Assembly: GCF_000420865.1 (NCBI RefSeq)
Contig: NZ_ATVT01000022.1
Span: 1 to 40,488 of the forward strand
Source of the DNA: Butyrivibrio sp. XPD2006
GTDB lineage: Bacteria; Bacillota; Clostridia; Lachnospirales; Lachnospiraceae
Length of the DNA stretch: 40,488 nucleotides
Direction of reading: 5' to 3'
The stretch's first letter is position 1. Every line of letters starts with the position of its first letter. The position numbers and the translations under genes are program-made. The notes under the pieces are model-generated. The model ran no database searches. It worked only from the letters and a program-made list of their open reading frames with translations, and was not told the DNA's origin. Shown here piece by piece: positions 24,928 through 34,173 of this stretch.

Positions 24928-27858
24928 TTACCTTCCGACAAGCTGCTCTACTGAGCCAAAGATATCTGCTGAGCCATCAATCTTCTCAGCTGAACCGATA
25001 ACACAGAGACACTCATCTGACATAAATGCATCAACATAGTCCGCAAGACTTCTGATGGTCTCCTTGGTTGTTCCAAGAAGCTCATCCCTGTTCTTCTGGA
25101 TGTTTTCCATCTTGGCATTGCACAGGTAAGCAGTAAGTCCATATGCTCCCTTGGCTGATGGTGTCTTGGGTGTATCAAGGTCTGAGATAGCTCCGATTAT
25201 ATACTGAAGTATCGTTCTGTCGTCAGAATCAAAGCTTCTAAGGTACTCCGAAGCACCTTTAAATATTTCTATACTGTTTGTAAGGTGCGGATCTCTGTAG
25301 GTCACAAAAGCACTGTCGCCATTCTTGGCAAAGCTGCTCATGCAGCCGTAGGCTCCTCCCAGTACTCTTATATTCTTCCAGAGATAGTCATAGCCCATCA
25401 TAACCTTCAGTACTCTTAAAGAGCCGTGGTACTTAAGACCACTCTTTGCAAAGTTACCTGCTCTGCAAACATACTGAACCTGACCGGCAGTCTTAAAGCC
25501 TTCGTTCTTTTTCTTTGGAACAAGCTTTAACTCACCCTTGGTAACATCCTCTGTATAAAGAGCCTTGGCAAAGTTTTTGGTCTGTTCCTCTATTCCGTCG
25601 TATTCCTTCTCTGTTCCCGTGATATCCAAAAGAAGATTCTCAGGTCTGAAGATCAGGTGACAGAGTTTTTTAAATTTCTCAACAATCTCTTTTGCCCCAT
25701 CTTCTGTATCAAGGGCTTTATTAAGATTCTCAAGATGTCTGAAATAGCCTATTCCGCTTACATTGTCCGATACCATTGCCGCAGGTGATACATAGGACAT
25801 AGCCCTGAGCGCTGCGCTCTGATGTCCTGCAGATGCAAGGTCTGACTGAAGTCTTGCGTACTGTTCACCAAAGATCTCGCGAAGTCTCTTGACGTCGTCA
25901 AATTTAGTGGAAGTCATGATCTCTTTTACCAGATCAAAGGCGTAATGAAGATTATCATGAAGCACCTTGACGCTGATCTCGAACTTGGTCTGGAACTTTG
26001 TAACATCCTCTGAGTCTGTATATGTGCTGATTGAACCGCTGATTCCGCCGGTTCTGATGTTGATCTCATTGTAAAGATCGCCGTAGCTGTAATGCTCAGT
26101 GTTCAGCATGCCAAGTGCCTTCTTAAGAGAAGATGCAAACGGAAGAAGCTCAGCATCAACGCTGCTCATATCAAACACGAAATTGATATATGCGATGCCG
26201 TTTGTAAACACATCATGGAAAAGAACCTTGGTTCCTTCGGCATCTCTGAGTTCATAAATAAACCTGTCGGCTTCCTTCCTCATATCCGCAAGGGTAAGAA
26301 GCGGTATCTTGGCAAGATCAGCAGGATCATCAGGAGTGTCCTGGTATTCCCTCAGCTCTTTTGTCTCCTGCACTATCTTCCTGATCTCTTCCTCTGAAAG
26401 AGACTCTTTGTATTTCTGAAGCTTGTCCCTGAGTTCCTCATCCTTCTTTTCGGTAAGGCCTTTCTCAGGACGCAGAACCACTACGCTCTTGTGATTGTTA
26501 TCAAGAAGGTACTTCTGTACAAGCCCCTCAAAATATCTGCCATCCACTTCCTTCTTGAGCTCTGCAAAGGTTTCATTGGCCTCAACATTTATCCATGGCA
26601 TGTTATCGTCATAGAGCCAGCTGTCGAAGACCTGAAGTCCGTACAACAAGCCCTTGGGGAAGCGGCCAAAGTCAGCCTCACGGTACTTAAACTCATCATA
26701 GGAAAGACCTGCAAGAAGAGACTTCTTGTCAATTCCCTTCTCAACCTGATCCCTGAGAATGCCCTGTATCGTATCAACAAACTCATCGAGCTGTGATTCG
26801 TCTGCGTTCTTGGCAACAATTGAGAAAACAGGCTGTCTGATACCATTGTCATACTCGCTGTAAACATCCTGTCCTATTCCCTTTTCGATAAGGGTCTTCT
26901 TGATCGGCGCTCCGGGTGCTGAACAGAGAGCATAATCAAGGATATCAAAAGCGATATAGAGCTTCTTATCAAGAGGTGAGCCTACACTGAAGTTGTATGA
27001 AAGATATGTGTTTTTGGCTATCTCATCGTCCGGAAGTACAGGATAAGGCTTAACTACCTTCCTCGGCTCCTCAAACGCCTTCTGAACACCAACCTCAGAA
27101 TCAACCTCTATGCGGTCAAACTTTGAAAGATAGTTCTTGTCAATATAATCAAGCTTCTCAGCCATATCCATATTTCCAAACAGATAGATATAGCTGTTTG
27201 AAGGATGATAGTACTTTCTGTGGAAGTCCAGATACTCCTCATAAGTAAGCTCAGGAATAACATCCGGGTCTCCGCCTGACTCAATACCATAGGTCGTATC
27301 AGGATAAAGAGAGTTCTGGATTTCTCTTGAGAGCATGTCATCCGCAGATGAAAACGCTCCCTTCATCTCATTGTAAACAACACCGTTGATGGTAAGATCA
27401 CTCTTTTCATCCTCCATCTCATAGTGCCAGCCTTCCTGCTTAAATATCTTGTCAGTACTGTATATATTAGGGTAAAAGACTGCATCCAGATATACATGCA
27501 TCAGATTCTGGAAGTCAGCATCATTGCAGCTGGCGATCGGATACACGGTCTTGTCCGGATATGTCATTGCATTCAAAAATGTATTGAGTGAACCCTTTAC
27601 AAGCTCTACAAAAGGGTCCTTGACAGGAAACTCTTTTGATCCGCAGAGCACGGTATGCTCGATAATATGAGCCACACCTGTTGAGTTCTTGGGCGGTGTT
27701 CTAAAGCCGATTGCAAACACCTTGTTGTCATCATCATTGGACAAAAGAGCTACTCTTGCCCCTGACTTTTTGTGTCTTATTAAATAGCTTTCTGAATTGA
27801 GGTCATCGATACGTCTCTTCTCGATGATCTCGTAAGAAGATAAATCTTCAATTCTCAT
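24928..27858 (-). CDS. M16C zinc peptidase (presequence-protease-like)
   Basis: 976-residue insulinase-family peptidase of the M16C group (PreP/Cym1 type), cytoplasmic by lack of a signal peptide. It carries the inverted zinc motif HIIEH (64-68) in GVAHIIEHTVLCGS, with the distal Glu ligand in VVYNEMKGAFS. The four-domain layout is seen as an N-terminal half with the active site, a central hinge rich in charge (KKDEELRDKLQKYKESL) and a degenerate C-terminal half. Such enzymes degrade short peptides inside a closed chamber. It sits in a run of closely spaced same-strand genes with no link to a peptide system that I can see. Confidence 0.92.
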   Translation of the reverse strand: MRIEDLSSYEIIEKRRIDDLNSESYLIRHKKSGARVALLSNDDDNKVFAIGFRTPPKNSTGVAHIIEHTVLCGSKEFPVKDPFVELVKGSLNTFLNAMTYPDKTVYPIASCNDADFQNLMHVYLDAVFYPNIYSTDKIFKQEGWHYEMEDEKSDLTINGVVYNEMKGAFSSADDMLSREIQNSLYPDTTYGIESGGDPDVIPELTYEEYLDFHRKYYHPSNSYIYLFGNMDMAEKLDYIDKNYLSKFDRIEVDSEVGVQKAFEEPRKVVKPYPVLPDDEIAKNTYLSYNFSVGSPLDKKLYIAFDILDYALCSAPGAPIKKTLIEKGIGQDVYSEYDNGIRQPVFSIVAKNADESQLDEFVDTIQGILRDQVEKGIDKKSLLAGLSYDEFKYREADFGRFPKGLLYGLQVFDSWLYDDNMPWINVEANETFAELKKEVDGRYFEGLVQKYLLDNNHKSVVVLRPEKGLTEKKDEELRDKLQKYKESLSEEEIRKIVQETKELREYQDTPDDPADLAKIPLLTLADMRKEADRFIYELRDAEGTKVLFHDVFTNGIAYINFVFDMSSVDAELLPFASSLKKALGMLNTEHYSYGDLYNEINIRTGGISGSISTYTDSEDVTKFQTKFEISVKVLHDNLHYAFDLVKEIMTSTKFDDVKRLREIFGEQYARLQSDLASAGHQSAALRAMSYVSPAAMVSDNVSGIGYFRHLENLNKALDTEDGAKEIVEKFKKLCHLIFRPENLLLDITGTEKEYDGIEEQTKNFAKALYTEDVTKGELKLVPKKKNEGFKTAGQVQYVCRAGNFAKSGLKYHGSLRVLKVMMGYDYLWKNIRVLGGAYGCMSSFAKNGDSAFVTYRDPHLTNSIEIFKGASEYLRSFDSDDRTILQYIIGAISDLDTPKTPSAKGAYGLTAYLCNAKMENIQKNRDELLGTTKETIRSLADYVDAFMSDECLCVIGSAEKIDGSADIFGSVEQLVGR

Positions 27859-27882
27859 TTATGTTCCATCCTATCTGTAATC

Positions 27883-29700
27883 TTATAGATCAAAGTCATC
27901 GCCGGGCTTAAGGTCGATATCAAAATCATCTTTCCTTGTTTTTGGAGCGGCGGCGGCTTTATTCTTGCGTTCTTCAGGCTTCCTGACTTCGGCCTTCTTG
28001 TCCTCTGCCTTATTGATTTCTTCTTTTTTCTCTTGTGCCTTCAGTTTCTCATTGACCTGTCTTGCTGTCTCTGCAAGGCTGATGGTTCCTGTAAACTCAG
28101 GAATCTTCATGCGGGGTGTAAGATCGACGTCCTCATCGTCCTCAGGAAGCACCATTCCCTCAGGTACAAAGTGCCCCTTGTGTTCTTCCTCTTTAGGCTC
28201 AGGATCAGCTTTTGGCTTCTCTGCCTCTGGTGCTTCTGCTTTTGGAACCGCATAGGGCTCTGTTTCAGGTTCATCCTCAAACTCATAATCGGGCTCTGTC
28301 ACTTCTGCAACACCCTGTTCTGCTTCAGGTGAAGACTGCTGAATTTCTTCTTCAGGCTCTTTTGCCAAATCTTCTTCTGCATCCTCTGCCAGTTTCTTAA
28401 GCTCTTCTTCCGTCTCATCTTCTGCAGACTCACCGGCAGACGCTTCTACATACTCTGCCTCTTCCTCATCAGCGGGAAGTGCAATGAGAGAAACCACACA
28501 AGCGAGGATAAATGCATAGTACACGGTAACGAAGGTCTGAGTGTTCATCCTTGTGGCTCCCATAAAAGGAACTGAGACAAAGATGAAGATTATGGACCAA
28601 AGCCACGGTGAGATCTTCTCAACTGTTCTGTTCTTCCAAAAGCCCACAATCACTCCGCTCATGACAACGAGTGTAACAAGATAGATGATCTTGTAATCTG
28701 TGTAAGCCCAGAACATGTCGAAAGTATTGAGATTGTGGAAATAGTATGACGCCCAGTTGGCAAAGCGCACATCGGCCATCATAATTCCCTGCTCCTGAAT
28801 AAACATCCCGATAAAGGTAAGTACTGCAGCAGCTATAACTACAAGGAGCCTGAGTGCCTCCTCTTTTACCTTTGTTCCGTAGATAAACAGTACCGCAAAC
28901 AAAAACGGAATAATCATGATAATGGTTCCGGCGTCCATATAGGACATAAATCCTACTACCACGCCCACTATCATGTACCAGATAATCCAGGCTCCGGATT
29001 TATATCTTTTCTTAGAAGAGCATTCCAAAAAGAGTGCCACAAAAAGCATCTCAATTCCAAACATTGCCATAAACAACGGATCTGTACTGAGTTGCGGTCC
29101 TGTAAATGCCGGTGTGAATACAGGCATGAACGCAACGTATGCTGTAAACACCAGAGCTGCGCCGTAACCAAGGAGCATCTTAACCGTATAGAAACTGCAT
29201 ATCATGAATAATAAGAAGCATGCTATCTGGAAAAAGAACGGAACCGTAATGATATTACCGGTAAACAGAAGTATAACCTTAAGTATACTTGAGTAGATAA
29301 TAGATAAAAGATCGTACTCTGCTACAGGAGTTCCGCCGACCATGGCATTCTCATAAAGGCTCAGCTTACCTGTGACCTCCTGTGACGTATGTGCAAGCAG
29401 TTCAAATCTGTACCAGACTGCGCCTGTGAGAATCAGGGCCAGTACTATCTGATAAGCAACAACAAACGGCACCTTGGTAGGCCATTTATCGGCACCAAGA
29501 GTGTCGCTGCACCTGCCTGCAAATATCACTACAACTGACATTAGCAGAATACTGAGTACTGCAAAAACTATGGAATAGATAAGTTTATTCTCATCGGGGA
29601 AAAGACCTAAAAAGAAACCGGAACTTGCCACCATAACAAATTCAAATATAAGAAATATAACCCAGATGCCTACTGCAGGCCATGCACGTCTCAGTTTCAT
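27883..29700 (-). CDS. Polytopic membrane protein with long acidic cytoplasmic tail
   Basis: 605-residue protein. The first ~410 residues contain ten or more membrane helices with a loop (about 105-145) that could lie outside. The last ~190 residues are a low-complexity tail rich in Glu, Ala, Pro and Lys, ending in a near-repeat, DDFDIDLKPGDDFDL. The helical part vaguely recalls GT-C glycosyltransferases (a long first outer loop, then paired helices), but I do not see a convincing catalytic motif, so this is a guess. GGGGGA precedes the ATG. It lies between yebC and the M16C peptidase with 25-base gaps on both sides. Confidence 0.72.
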   Translation of the reverse strand: MKLRRAWPAVGIWVIFLIFEFVMVASSGFFLGLFPDENKLIYSIVFAVLSILLMSVVVIFAGRCSDTLGADKWPTKVPFVVAYQIVLALILTGAVWYRFELLAHTSQEVTGKLSLYENAMVGGTPVAEYDLLSIIYSSILKVILLFTGNIITVPFFFQIACFLLFMICSFYTVKMLLGYGAALVFTAYVAFMPVFTPAFTGPQLSTDPLFMAMFGIEMLFVALFLECSSKKRYKSGAWIIWYMIVGVVVGFMSYMDAGTIIMIIPFLFAVLFIYGTKVKEEALRLLVVIAAAVLTFIGMFIQEQGIMMADVRFANWASYYFHNLNTFDMFWAYTDYKIIYLVTLVVMSGVIVGFWKNRTVEKISPWLWSIIFIFVSVPFMGATRMNTQTFVTVYYAFILACVVSLIALPADEEEAEYVEASAGESAEDETEEELKKLAEDAEEDLAKEPEEEIQQSSPEAEQGVAEVTEPDYEFEDEPETEPYAVPKAEAPEAEKPKADPEPKEEEHKGHFVPEGMVLPEDDEDVDLTPRMKIPEFTGTISLAETARQVNEKLKAQEKKEEINKAEDKKAEVRKPEERKNKAAAAPKTRKDDFDIDLKPGDDFDL

Positions 29701-29725
29701 TTTAAGTCCCCCAACATTTTAAGTT

Positions 29726-30463
29726 TTATTCCTCAGGCTCATCCCAGTTGTGATATACTGCCTGAACATCGTCATCCTCATCAAGAAGATCAAGAATTCT
29801 CTGAAGATACTTAACATTCTCAGGATCTGTAACAGCAACATAGTTCTGAGGGATCATTGTAACCTCAGCTGAAGCTGTCTCAATATTCTCTTTGTTAAGA
29901 GCCTCTACTACTGCCTGGAAATTATCAGGAGTTGTGAGGATCTCGTAGCTGTCGTCTTCCTCGTTGAAGTCATCTGCACCGGCATCAAGAACAAGCATCA
30001 TAAGATCATCTGATGACATCTTGCACTCTTCCTTGTCGATGAGAATCTGTCCCTTGTTATCAAACATGTATGATACGCATCCGGGTGTACCAACATTTCC
30101 GTTTCCCTTTGAAAATGCAGCCTTAACATTGGATGCTGTTCTGTTCTGGTTATCTGTAAGTGCCTCTACGATGATGGCTGTTCCGCCGGGGCCGTATCCT
30201 TCGTAAGTAATGTTCTTATAATCAACGTTGCCTTCAGCGCCTGAAGCCTTCTTGATTCCACGATCGATTGTATCGTTAGGCATGTTGTTAGCCTTAGCCT
30301 TGGCGATAACCTGAGCAAGCTTGAAGTTGTTGGCAGGATCAGGTCCGCCTTCCTTAACTGCTACAGCAATTTCTCTTCCGATAATGGTAAAGATCTTACC
30401 CTTTGCTGCATCATTCTTTTCTTTTTTGTGCTTGATGTTTGCAAATTTTGAATGTCCTGACAT
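29726..30463 (-). CDS. YebC/PmpR family protein
   Basis: 245-residue member of the YebC/TACO1 family. The N terminus MSGHSKFANIKHKKEKNDA and the FTIIGREIAVAVKEGGPDP and GYGPGGTAIIVEALTDNQNR segments are diagnostic. Older literature treats it as a transcription regulator; more recent work on the family points to help with translation of proline-rich stretches. Length and domain order are normal. AAAGGA precedes the ATG. It follows the CNNM-type gene by 29 bases. Confidence 0.95.
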   Translation of the reverse strand: MSGHSKFANIKHKKEKNDAAKGKIFTIIGREIAVAVKEGGPDPANNFKLAQVIAKAKANNMPNDTIDRGIKKASGAEGNVDYKNITYEGYGPGGTAIIVEALTDNQNRTASNVKAAFSKGNGNVGTPGCVSYMFDNKGQILIDKEECKMSSDDLMMLVLDAGADDFNEEDDSYEILTTPDNFQAVVEALNKENIETASAEVTMIPQNYVAVTDPENVKYLQRILDLLDEDDDVQAVYHNWDEPEE

Positions 30464-30492
30464 AAAAACTTCCTTTCGTATTACTTGTTAAT

Positions 30493-31854
30493 CTATTTTG
30501 CTATTTCTGATTCTTTTTCTTCTTCAGCAGGCGCTTCCTCCGGCAATTTGGTCAGAAGAACGCTGTTAACCATGTGATTCTGAACTGAAAGAATCTTGAA
30601 ATTATAGCCATCCACTGTTACTTCAAAGTCCTCATCGCTCTCAGGGATCCTGTCGAGCTTGGATATAATATATCCGTTGAGGGTTTCAAACTCACTCTCT
30701 CCAAAAGAGATCTTAAACTTCTTCTCAAGTACTTCAAGAGGAGTCTTGCCATCCACCGTAAACTCACCGGCGTTCCTGGTGGGCTTGACGTAGTTCTCAT
30801 CCTCATCGTACTCATCCATGATGTTTCCTACGATCTCCTCAAGGATATCCTCCATGGAAACAAGTCCCGCTGTCTGTCCGTACTCATCAATGACAATTAC
30901 CATCTGAGTCTTGGAAGACTGCATGCTGTGGAAGAGCGAATCAATATTCCTGGTCTCAGGAACAAATTTGGGCTGCCTGAGGAGTCCCTTGATCTTCCTG
31001 ATGGGGAGATCCGAATCAGTACTGTCGGAGAGCTTCTTCATGGCATCTCTTATATGCATGATTCCTATGATGTGATCAATATCATCAAGATACACAGGGA
31101 ATCTTGAATTGTTGGTGTCCATCATGAAGTCTACCGCTTCCTTCAGGCTGATGTTGGCATCAATTGCCACCATGGCGTTTCTGTTGGTCATGATATCCTG
31201 AGCTTCCTTGTCAGAAAACTCGAAGATATTGGAGATCATATCCGCCTCGGATTCCTGAATAACGCCCTGCTCCTGTCCCTCAGTTACCATGGATTTGATC
31301 TCTTCCTCTGTGACATCGGTAAGATTATCATCTCCTCTGATACCGAATATGTAAAGGATACTGCTTGATAAAAACACCGAAAGCATCACAAGCGGATATA
31401 GGATCACTCTGAAAATAGCGGCCGGATAATAACACCCATATGCCCATTTCTCAGGGTTTCGTGCTGAAAGCCTTCTTGGAATAAGGATTCCGAAGCTCAT
31501 AATGAGCACAGCCACAATTATCCCGGTCAGTATAGTGACTATTGCACAAGTCACTCCGCTTTCCGAGAATGAAAAGACCTTTGCAAAAAATCTGCTGAGC
31601 TGCAAAACGCACAATATGCCAAGCACCATATTCAGTATGATGGTCAGCAGCTGCATAGCTTCTATATGGTGAGTCTCATCCTCCAGGAGCTTTAACAGCT
31701 TAGCACTGATCCTGTCCTTGTTCTCAAGGCTCTTTTTCTCAATCTCATCCTTGCTGACATGCTCAAGTGCCATGCCAAAACCATGGATCAGGAAATCAAT
31801 AATGAGAATGACAAAAAAGGCGATAATAGCGGCCGAAGAGGGACCACCCTCCAT
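30493..31854 (-). CDS. CNNM/CorC-type membrane protein with CBS domains
   Basis: 453-residue hemolysin-C-like transporter-related protein. An N-terminal DUF21 (CNNM) membrane domain with about four hydrophobic segments (about 8-160) is followed by a CBS pair (MTNRNAMVAIDANISLKEA to about 335) and a CorC_HlyC domain (TVDGKTPLEVLEKKF to the end). Members bind Mg2+-ATP and are linked to Mg2+ or other divalent-cation efflux. AGGAGG is seven bases before the ATG. An extended -10 (TGGTATAGT) at 31901-31909 is the more likely promoter; the name 'hemolysin' is historical and not supported as a toxin activity. Confidence 0.9.
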   Translation of the reverse strand: MEGGPSSAAIIAFFVILIIDFLIHGFGMALEHVSKDEIEKKSLENKDRISAKLLKLLEDETHHIEAMQLLTIILNMVLGILCVLQLSRFFAKVFSFSESGVTCAIVTILTGIIVAVLIMSFGILIPRRLSARNPEKWAYGCYYPAAIFRVILYPLVMLSVFLSSSILYIFGIRGDDNLTDVTEEEIKSMVTEGQEQGVIQESEADMISNIFEFSDKEAQDIMTNRNAMVAIDANISLKEAVDFMMDTNNSRFPVYLDDIDHIIGIMHIRDAMKKLSDSTDSDLPIRKIKGLLRQPKFVPETRNIDSLFHSMQSSKTQMVIVIDEYGQTAGLVSMEDILEEIVGNIMDEYDEDENYVKPTRNAGEFTVDGKTPLEVLEKKFKISFGESEFETLNGYIISKLDRIPESDEDFEVTVDGYNFKILSVQNHMVNSVLLTKLPEEAPAEEEKESEIAK

Positions 31855-31900
31855 AATATTTCCTCCTGTATAAAAAGGTTTGCAAAATAAGTCAAATTAC

Positions 31901-31909
31901 ACTATACCA
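31901..31909 (-). promoter_or_regulatory. Candidate extended -10 promoter for the CNNM-yebC gene run
   Basis: On the minus strand TGGTATAGT gives an extended -10 without a clear -35. It lies between the prs stop codon and the next gene and would give a leader of about 40 bases. A moderate call: no other promoter in the gap fits the position of the ribosome site. Confidence 0.4.
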
Positions 31910-31921
31910 CATTTTCTTATA

Positions 31922-33016
31922 TTATGCTTCATTCTTTTTATAGTTTTCTATAGTTTGTTTGATTCTGTCCGCAGGTTTGATGATCGCATGCAGGCTGTCG
32001 CCCTTGTTTATGGTATCTATGATCGCTGCAATATATCTTCCCATTTTTACGCTGCAATAGTAGGGTTTTTGCAGCAGTTCAGGCTTCTGATGGATAAGGT
32101 CCGTGGTAAACATGCGGTCAAATAAGCCTTCCTCGTATGCCTTATCAAATTTCTCAAAGCCTCTTGAGAACAGACCAAAGGTTGAGAAGATAAATACTCT
32201 TTTGGCGCCTTTTTCCTTGAGCTGCCTTGAAACATCCATCATGCTTCCGCCGGAATCTATCATGTCATCCACAATTACAACGTCCATGCCTGATACATCT
32301 CCGCCGCAGAAATCATGAGCGACAATCGGGTTCGTACCGTTAACGATTGTGGAATAGTCTCTTCTTTTGTAGAACATTCCGATATTTACGCCAAAGATTG
32401 ATGCAAGGAAAACTACTCTCTCAGTTGCTCCCTCATCAGGCGCAACAAACATCAGATGCTCTTTGTCGATCTGAATATCATCGTATTCCGTAAGAAGAGC
32501 CTGTGAAAACTGAAGAGCAGGCGAGATGTTTTCAATTCCCTTAAGAGGAACTACATTCTGCATTCTGGGGTCATGGGCATCAAACGTTACAACATCATAC
32601 ACTCCCATCGCTTCAAGCTCTTTAAGCATAACAGCGCAGTCCAGCGACTCGCGCATGGTCTTTCTGTGCTGGCGGCTCTCATAGAGGAAAGGCATGATAA
32701 CGGTAATCCTTGAAGCCTTTCCGTTACATGCAGCTATTATCCTCTTAAGATCCTGATAATGGTCATCCGGAGACATCCTGTTCGGCTCTCCGTCCATGTT
32801 GTAAGTAATGGAATTGTTGCACACATCAACAATTATGTAGATGTCCTTGTCCCTTACCGATTCTCTTATTATTCCCTTTGCTTCTCCGCTGTTGAATCTC
32901 GGACACTCACACGCAATAAGATAATCCTCTCCGCGCCATTTCTTTAATGTGTCGTTGACCTTCTCTCCTATACCCGCTGCTGATTCAAGGGCTATTATTC
33001 CAAGCTTTTGTGTCAT
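31922..33016 (-). CDS. prs: Ribose-phosphate pyrophosphokinase (divergent, long form)
   Basis: 364-residue PRPP synthetase, making phosphoribosyl pyrophosphate from ribose-5-phosphate and ATP for nucleotide, His and Trp synthesis. The PRPP-binding loop VVIVDDMIDSGGSM is intact. The ATP/flexible-loop regions are recognisable but divergent: ESRQHRKTMRE where classical enzymes have YARQDRK, FDAHDP for the usual VDLH, and YKRRDYST. The protein is about 45 residues longer than the usual ~315, so it belongs to a noncanonical branch common in Clostridia. GGAGG lies before the ATG. It has its own promoter (33055-33083) that overlaps that of the divergent J-domain gene. Confidence 0.92.
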   Translation of the reverse strand: MTQKLGIIALESAAGIGEKVNDTLKKWRGEDYLIACECPRFNSGEAKGIIRESVRDKDIYIIVDVCNNSITYNMDGEPNRMSPDDHYQDLKRIIAACNGKASRITVIMPFLYESRQHRKTMRESLDCAVMLKELEAMGVYDVVTFDAHDPRMQNVVPLKGIENISPALQFSQALLTEYDDIQIDKEHLMFVAPDEGATERVVFLASIFGVNIGMFYKRRDYSTIVNGTNPIVAHDFCGGDVSGMDVVIVDDMIDSGGSMMDVSRQLKEKGAKRVFIFSTFGLFSRGFEKFDKAYEEGLFDRMFTTDLIHQKPELLQKPYYCSVKMGRYIAAIIDTINKGDSLHAIIKPADRIKQTIENYKKNEA

Positions 33017-33054
33017 CTATAGCCTCCGTGTTTTTGCATAGTTACTGTACCCTA

Positions 33055-33083
33055 ATTATATGAAAATCTTGTGCAGGTGTCAC
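33055..33083 (-). promoter_or_regulatory. prs promoter
   Basis: On the minus strand GTGACA (33078-33083) and a perfect TATAAT (33055-33060) are 17 bases apart. The start of transcription should fall near 33048, giving a leader of about 30 bases. It is interleaved with the plus-strand promoter at 33069-33097. Confidence 0.7.
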
Positions 33084-33097
33084 ATTTTTCTTATAAT
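33069..33097 (+). promoter_or_regulatory. Promoter of the J-domain membrane gene
   Basis: TTGTGC (33069-33074) and a perfect TATAAT (33092-33097) are 17 bases apart. Transcription should start near 33104, about 19 bases before the ATG. The -35 lies inside the spacer of the opposing prs promoter, so the two polymerases would compete for the same DNA. Confidence 0.7.
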
Positions 33098-33122
33098 TGA
33101 GAAAGTATTGATTGGAGGCAAA

Positions 33123-34166
33123 ATGGTTTCATTTCTGACAATGATCATCAATGCAGTGACCACTGCTCTTCTGTATGCCCTGAAAGCGTTTTTTTCGCTG
33201 ATTTCATGGTTTCTTAAGAGCTTTCTTAAGGTTGTCAAGCTGTTCTTTGCGGCTCTGCCGGTCACCTGCATTGTTTTTTTCCTGCTTTTTATTGTGAATA
33301 TATTTCTGCTCTTTGGGGGCTTTAACAGTATTGTGAGCAATATCCCGGAGGGAACTGACATTGCCCAGCAGGCCACGCCCGTACTGGACAGAGGAAGACA
33401 TGTGACTATTTCTATTTTTGCTGAGCTCTATCGCTGGTGGATGTTTAATATTCACTCCTATAGCGGAAGTGTTGCTTACATCGCACTTTTAGTCCTGACA
33501 GTTCTCATGTTCCTTCCTGTAGTGTGCGTACTGCTCCTCATCTCGGTTTTCGCCTCCTACGGAAATGTCCTGTTCATCGCTGCGGTAGTTGATGCTGTAC
33601 TCTATGTCCTGATGGCTCTTTTTGGCAAGAGCTTTATCTCCCAGCTCATGGGCAGATACTACAGGATGTTCCCAGAAGCCGGCAGGAAGCACGAGGAACG
33701 CAAATATGACAGGATGATGAAAAAGAGAAATCGAGAACTCGAGGCGGAAGAACGAAGCCGAAAACGCGATAAGCGTGCCGAGTTCTACGAAGACGAGGAC
33801 GACGGATCCGACAATTACGATGATTACGATGATTATGAAGATCCTGACGACTACTACGAAGACGAAGATGATTACTACGAAGATGAAGAGGAATATTACG
33901 AGGACGAAGAAGACTACTACGAAGATGAAGACGAAGACTATGAAGACGAGGACTTCGAGGATGACTATGATGATCCGAAACCCAGCCGCAGGCCATCCCC
34001 TTCTGCTGCCTTCGATTTCTTCGCAGGCTGTAACAGCCGCGAAAGCGTAGACAAGAAATACAAATCGCTCGTCAAACTATATCACCCCGACAACATGGAC
34101 GGTGACACTGCTGCTCTTCAGGAGATCAACGCCCAGTATACCGATGCCAAGAAAAGATTTCAGTGA
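33123..34166 (+). CDS. Membrane protein with acidic Tyr-rich linker and C-terminal J domain
   Basis: 347-residue protein. The N-terminal ~170 residues hold about four membrane helices. A basic stretch follows (ERKYDRMMKKRNRELEAEE), then ~65 residues made almost only of Asp, Glu and Tyr in YYEDEE-like repeats, and last a J domain (about 290-347) with HPD at 321-323 inside LVKLYHPDNMDGD. J domains recruit and stimulate DnaK-type chaperones, so the protein probably tethers a DnaK to the membrane (inference). The start at 33123 is set by GGAGG four bases upstream; a longer frame begins inside the promoter. It is the only complete plus-strand gene in the window, and converges with the next gene with only seven bases between the stops. 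Confidence 0.88.
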   Translation: MVSFLTMIINAVTTALLYALKAFFSLISWFLKSFLKVVKLFFAALPVTCIVFFLLFIVNIFLLFGGFNSIVSNIPEGTDIAQQATPVLDRGRHVTISIFAELYRWWMFNIHSYSGSVAYIALLVLTVLMFLPVVCVLLLISVFASYGNVLFIAAVVDAVLYVLMALFGKSFISQLMGRYYRMFPEAGRKHEERKYDRMMKKRNRELEAEERSRKRDKRAEFYEDEDDGSDNYDDYDDYEDPDDYYEDEDDYYEDEEEYYEDEEDYYEDEDEDYEDEDFEDDYDDPKPSRRPSPSAAFDFFAGCNSRESVDKKYKSLVKLYHPDNMDGDTAALQEINAQYTDAKKRFQ

Positions 34167-34173
34167 ACTGTGT

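Noticed and set aside
30493..31854. Hemolysin activity for the CorC/HlyC-like protein
   Set aside because: DUF21, CBS and CorC domains point to divalent-cation handling; the hemolysin name is historical.
31867..31895. TTGACT, 17 bases, TATACA on the minus strand before the CNNM-type gene
   Set aside because: Transcription would start inside the gene's own ribosome site, so the mRNA would lose it. The upstream extended -10 fits better.
33775..34050. Met/Thr/Lys-rich plus-strand frame
   Set aside because: Out-of-frame reading of the acidic repeat in the J-domain gene.
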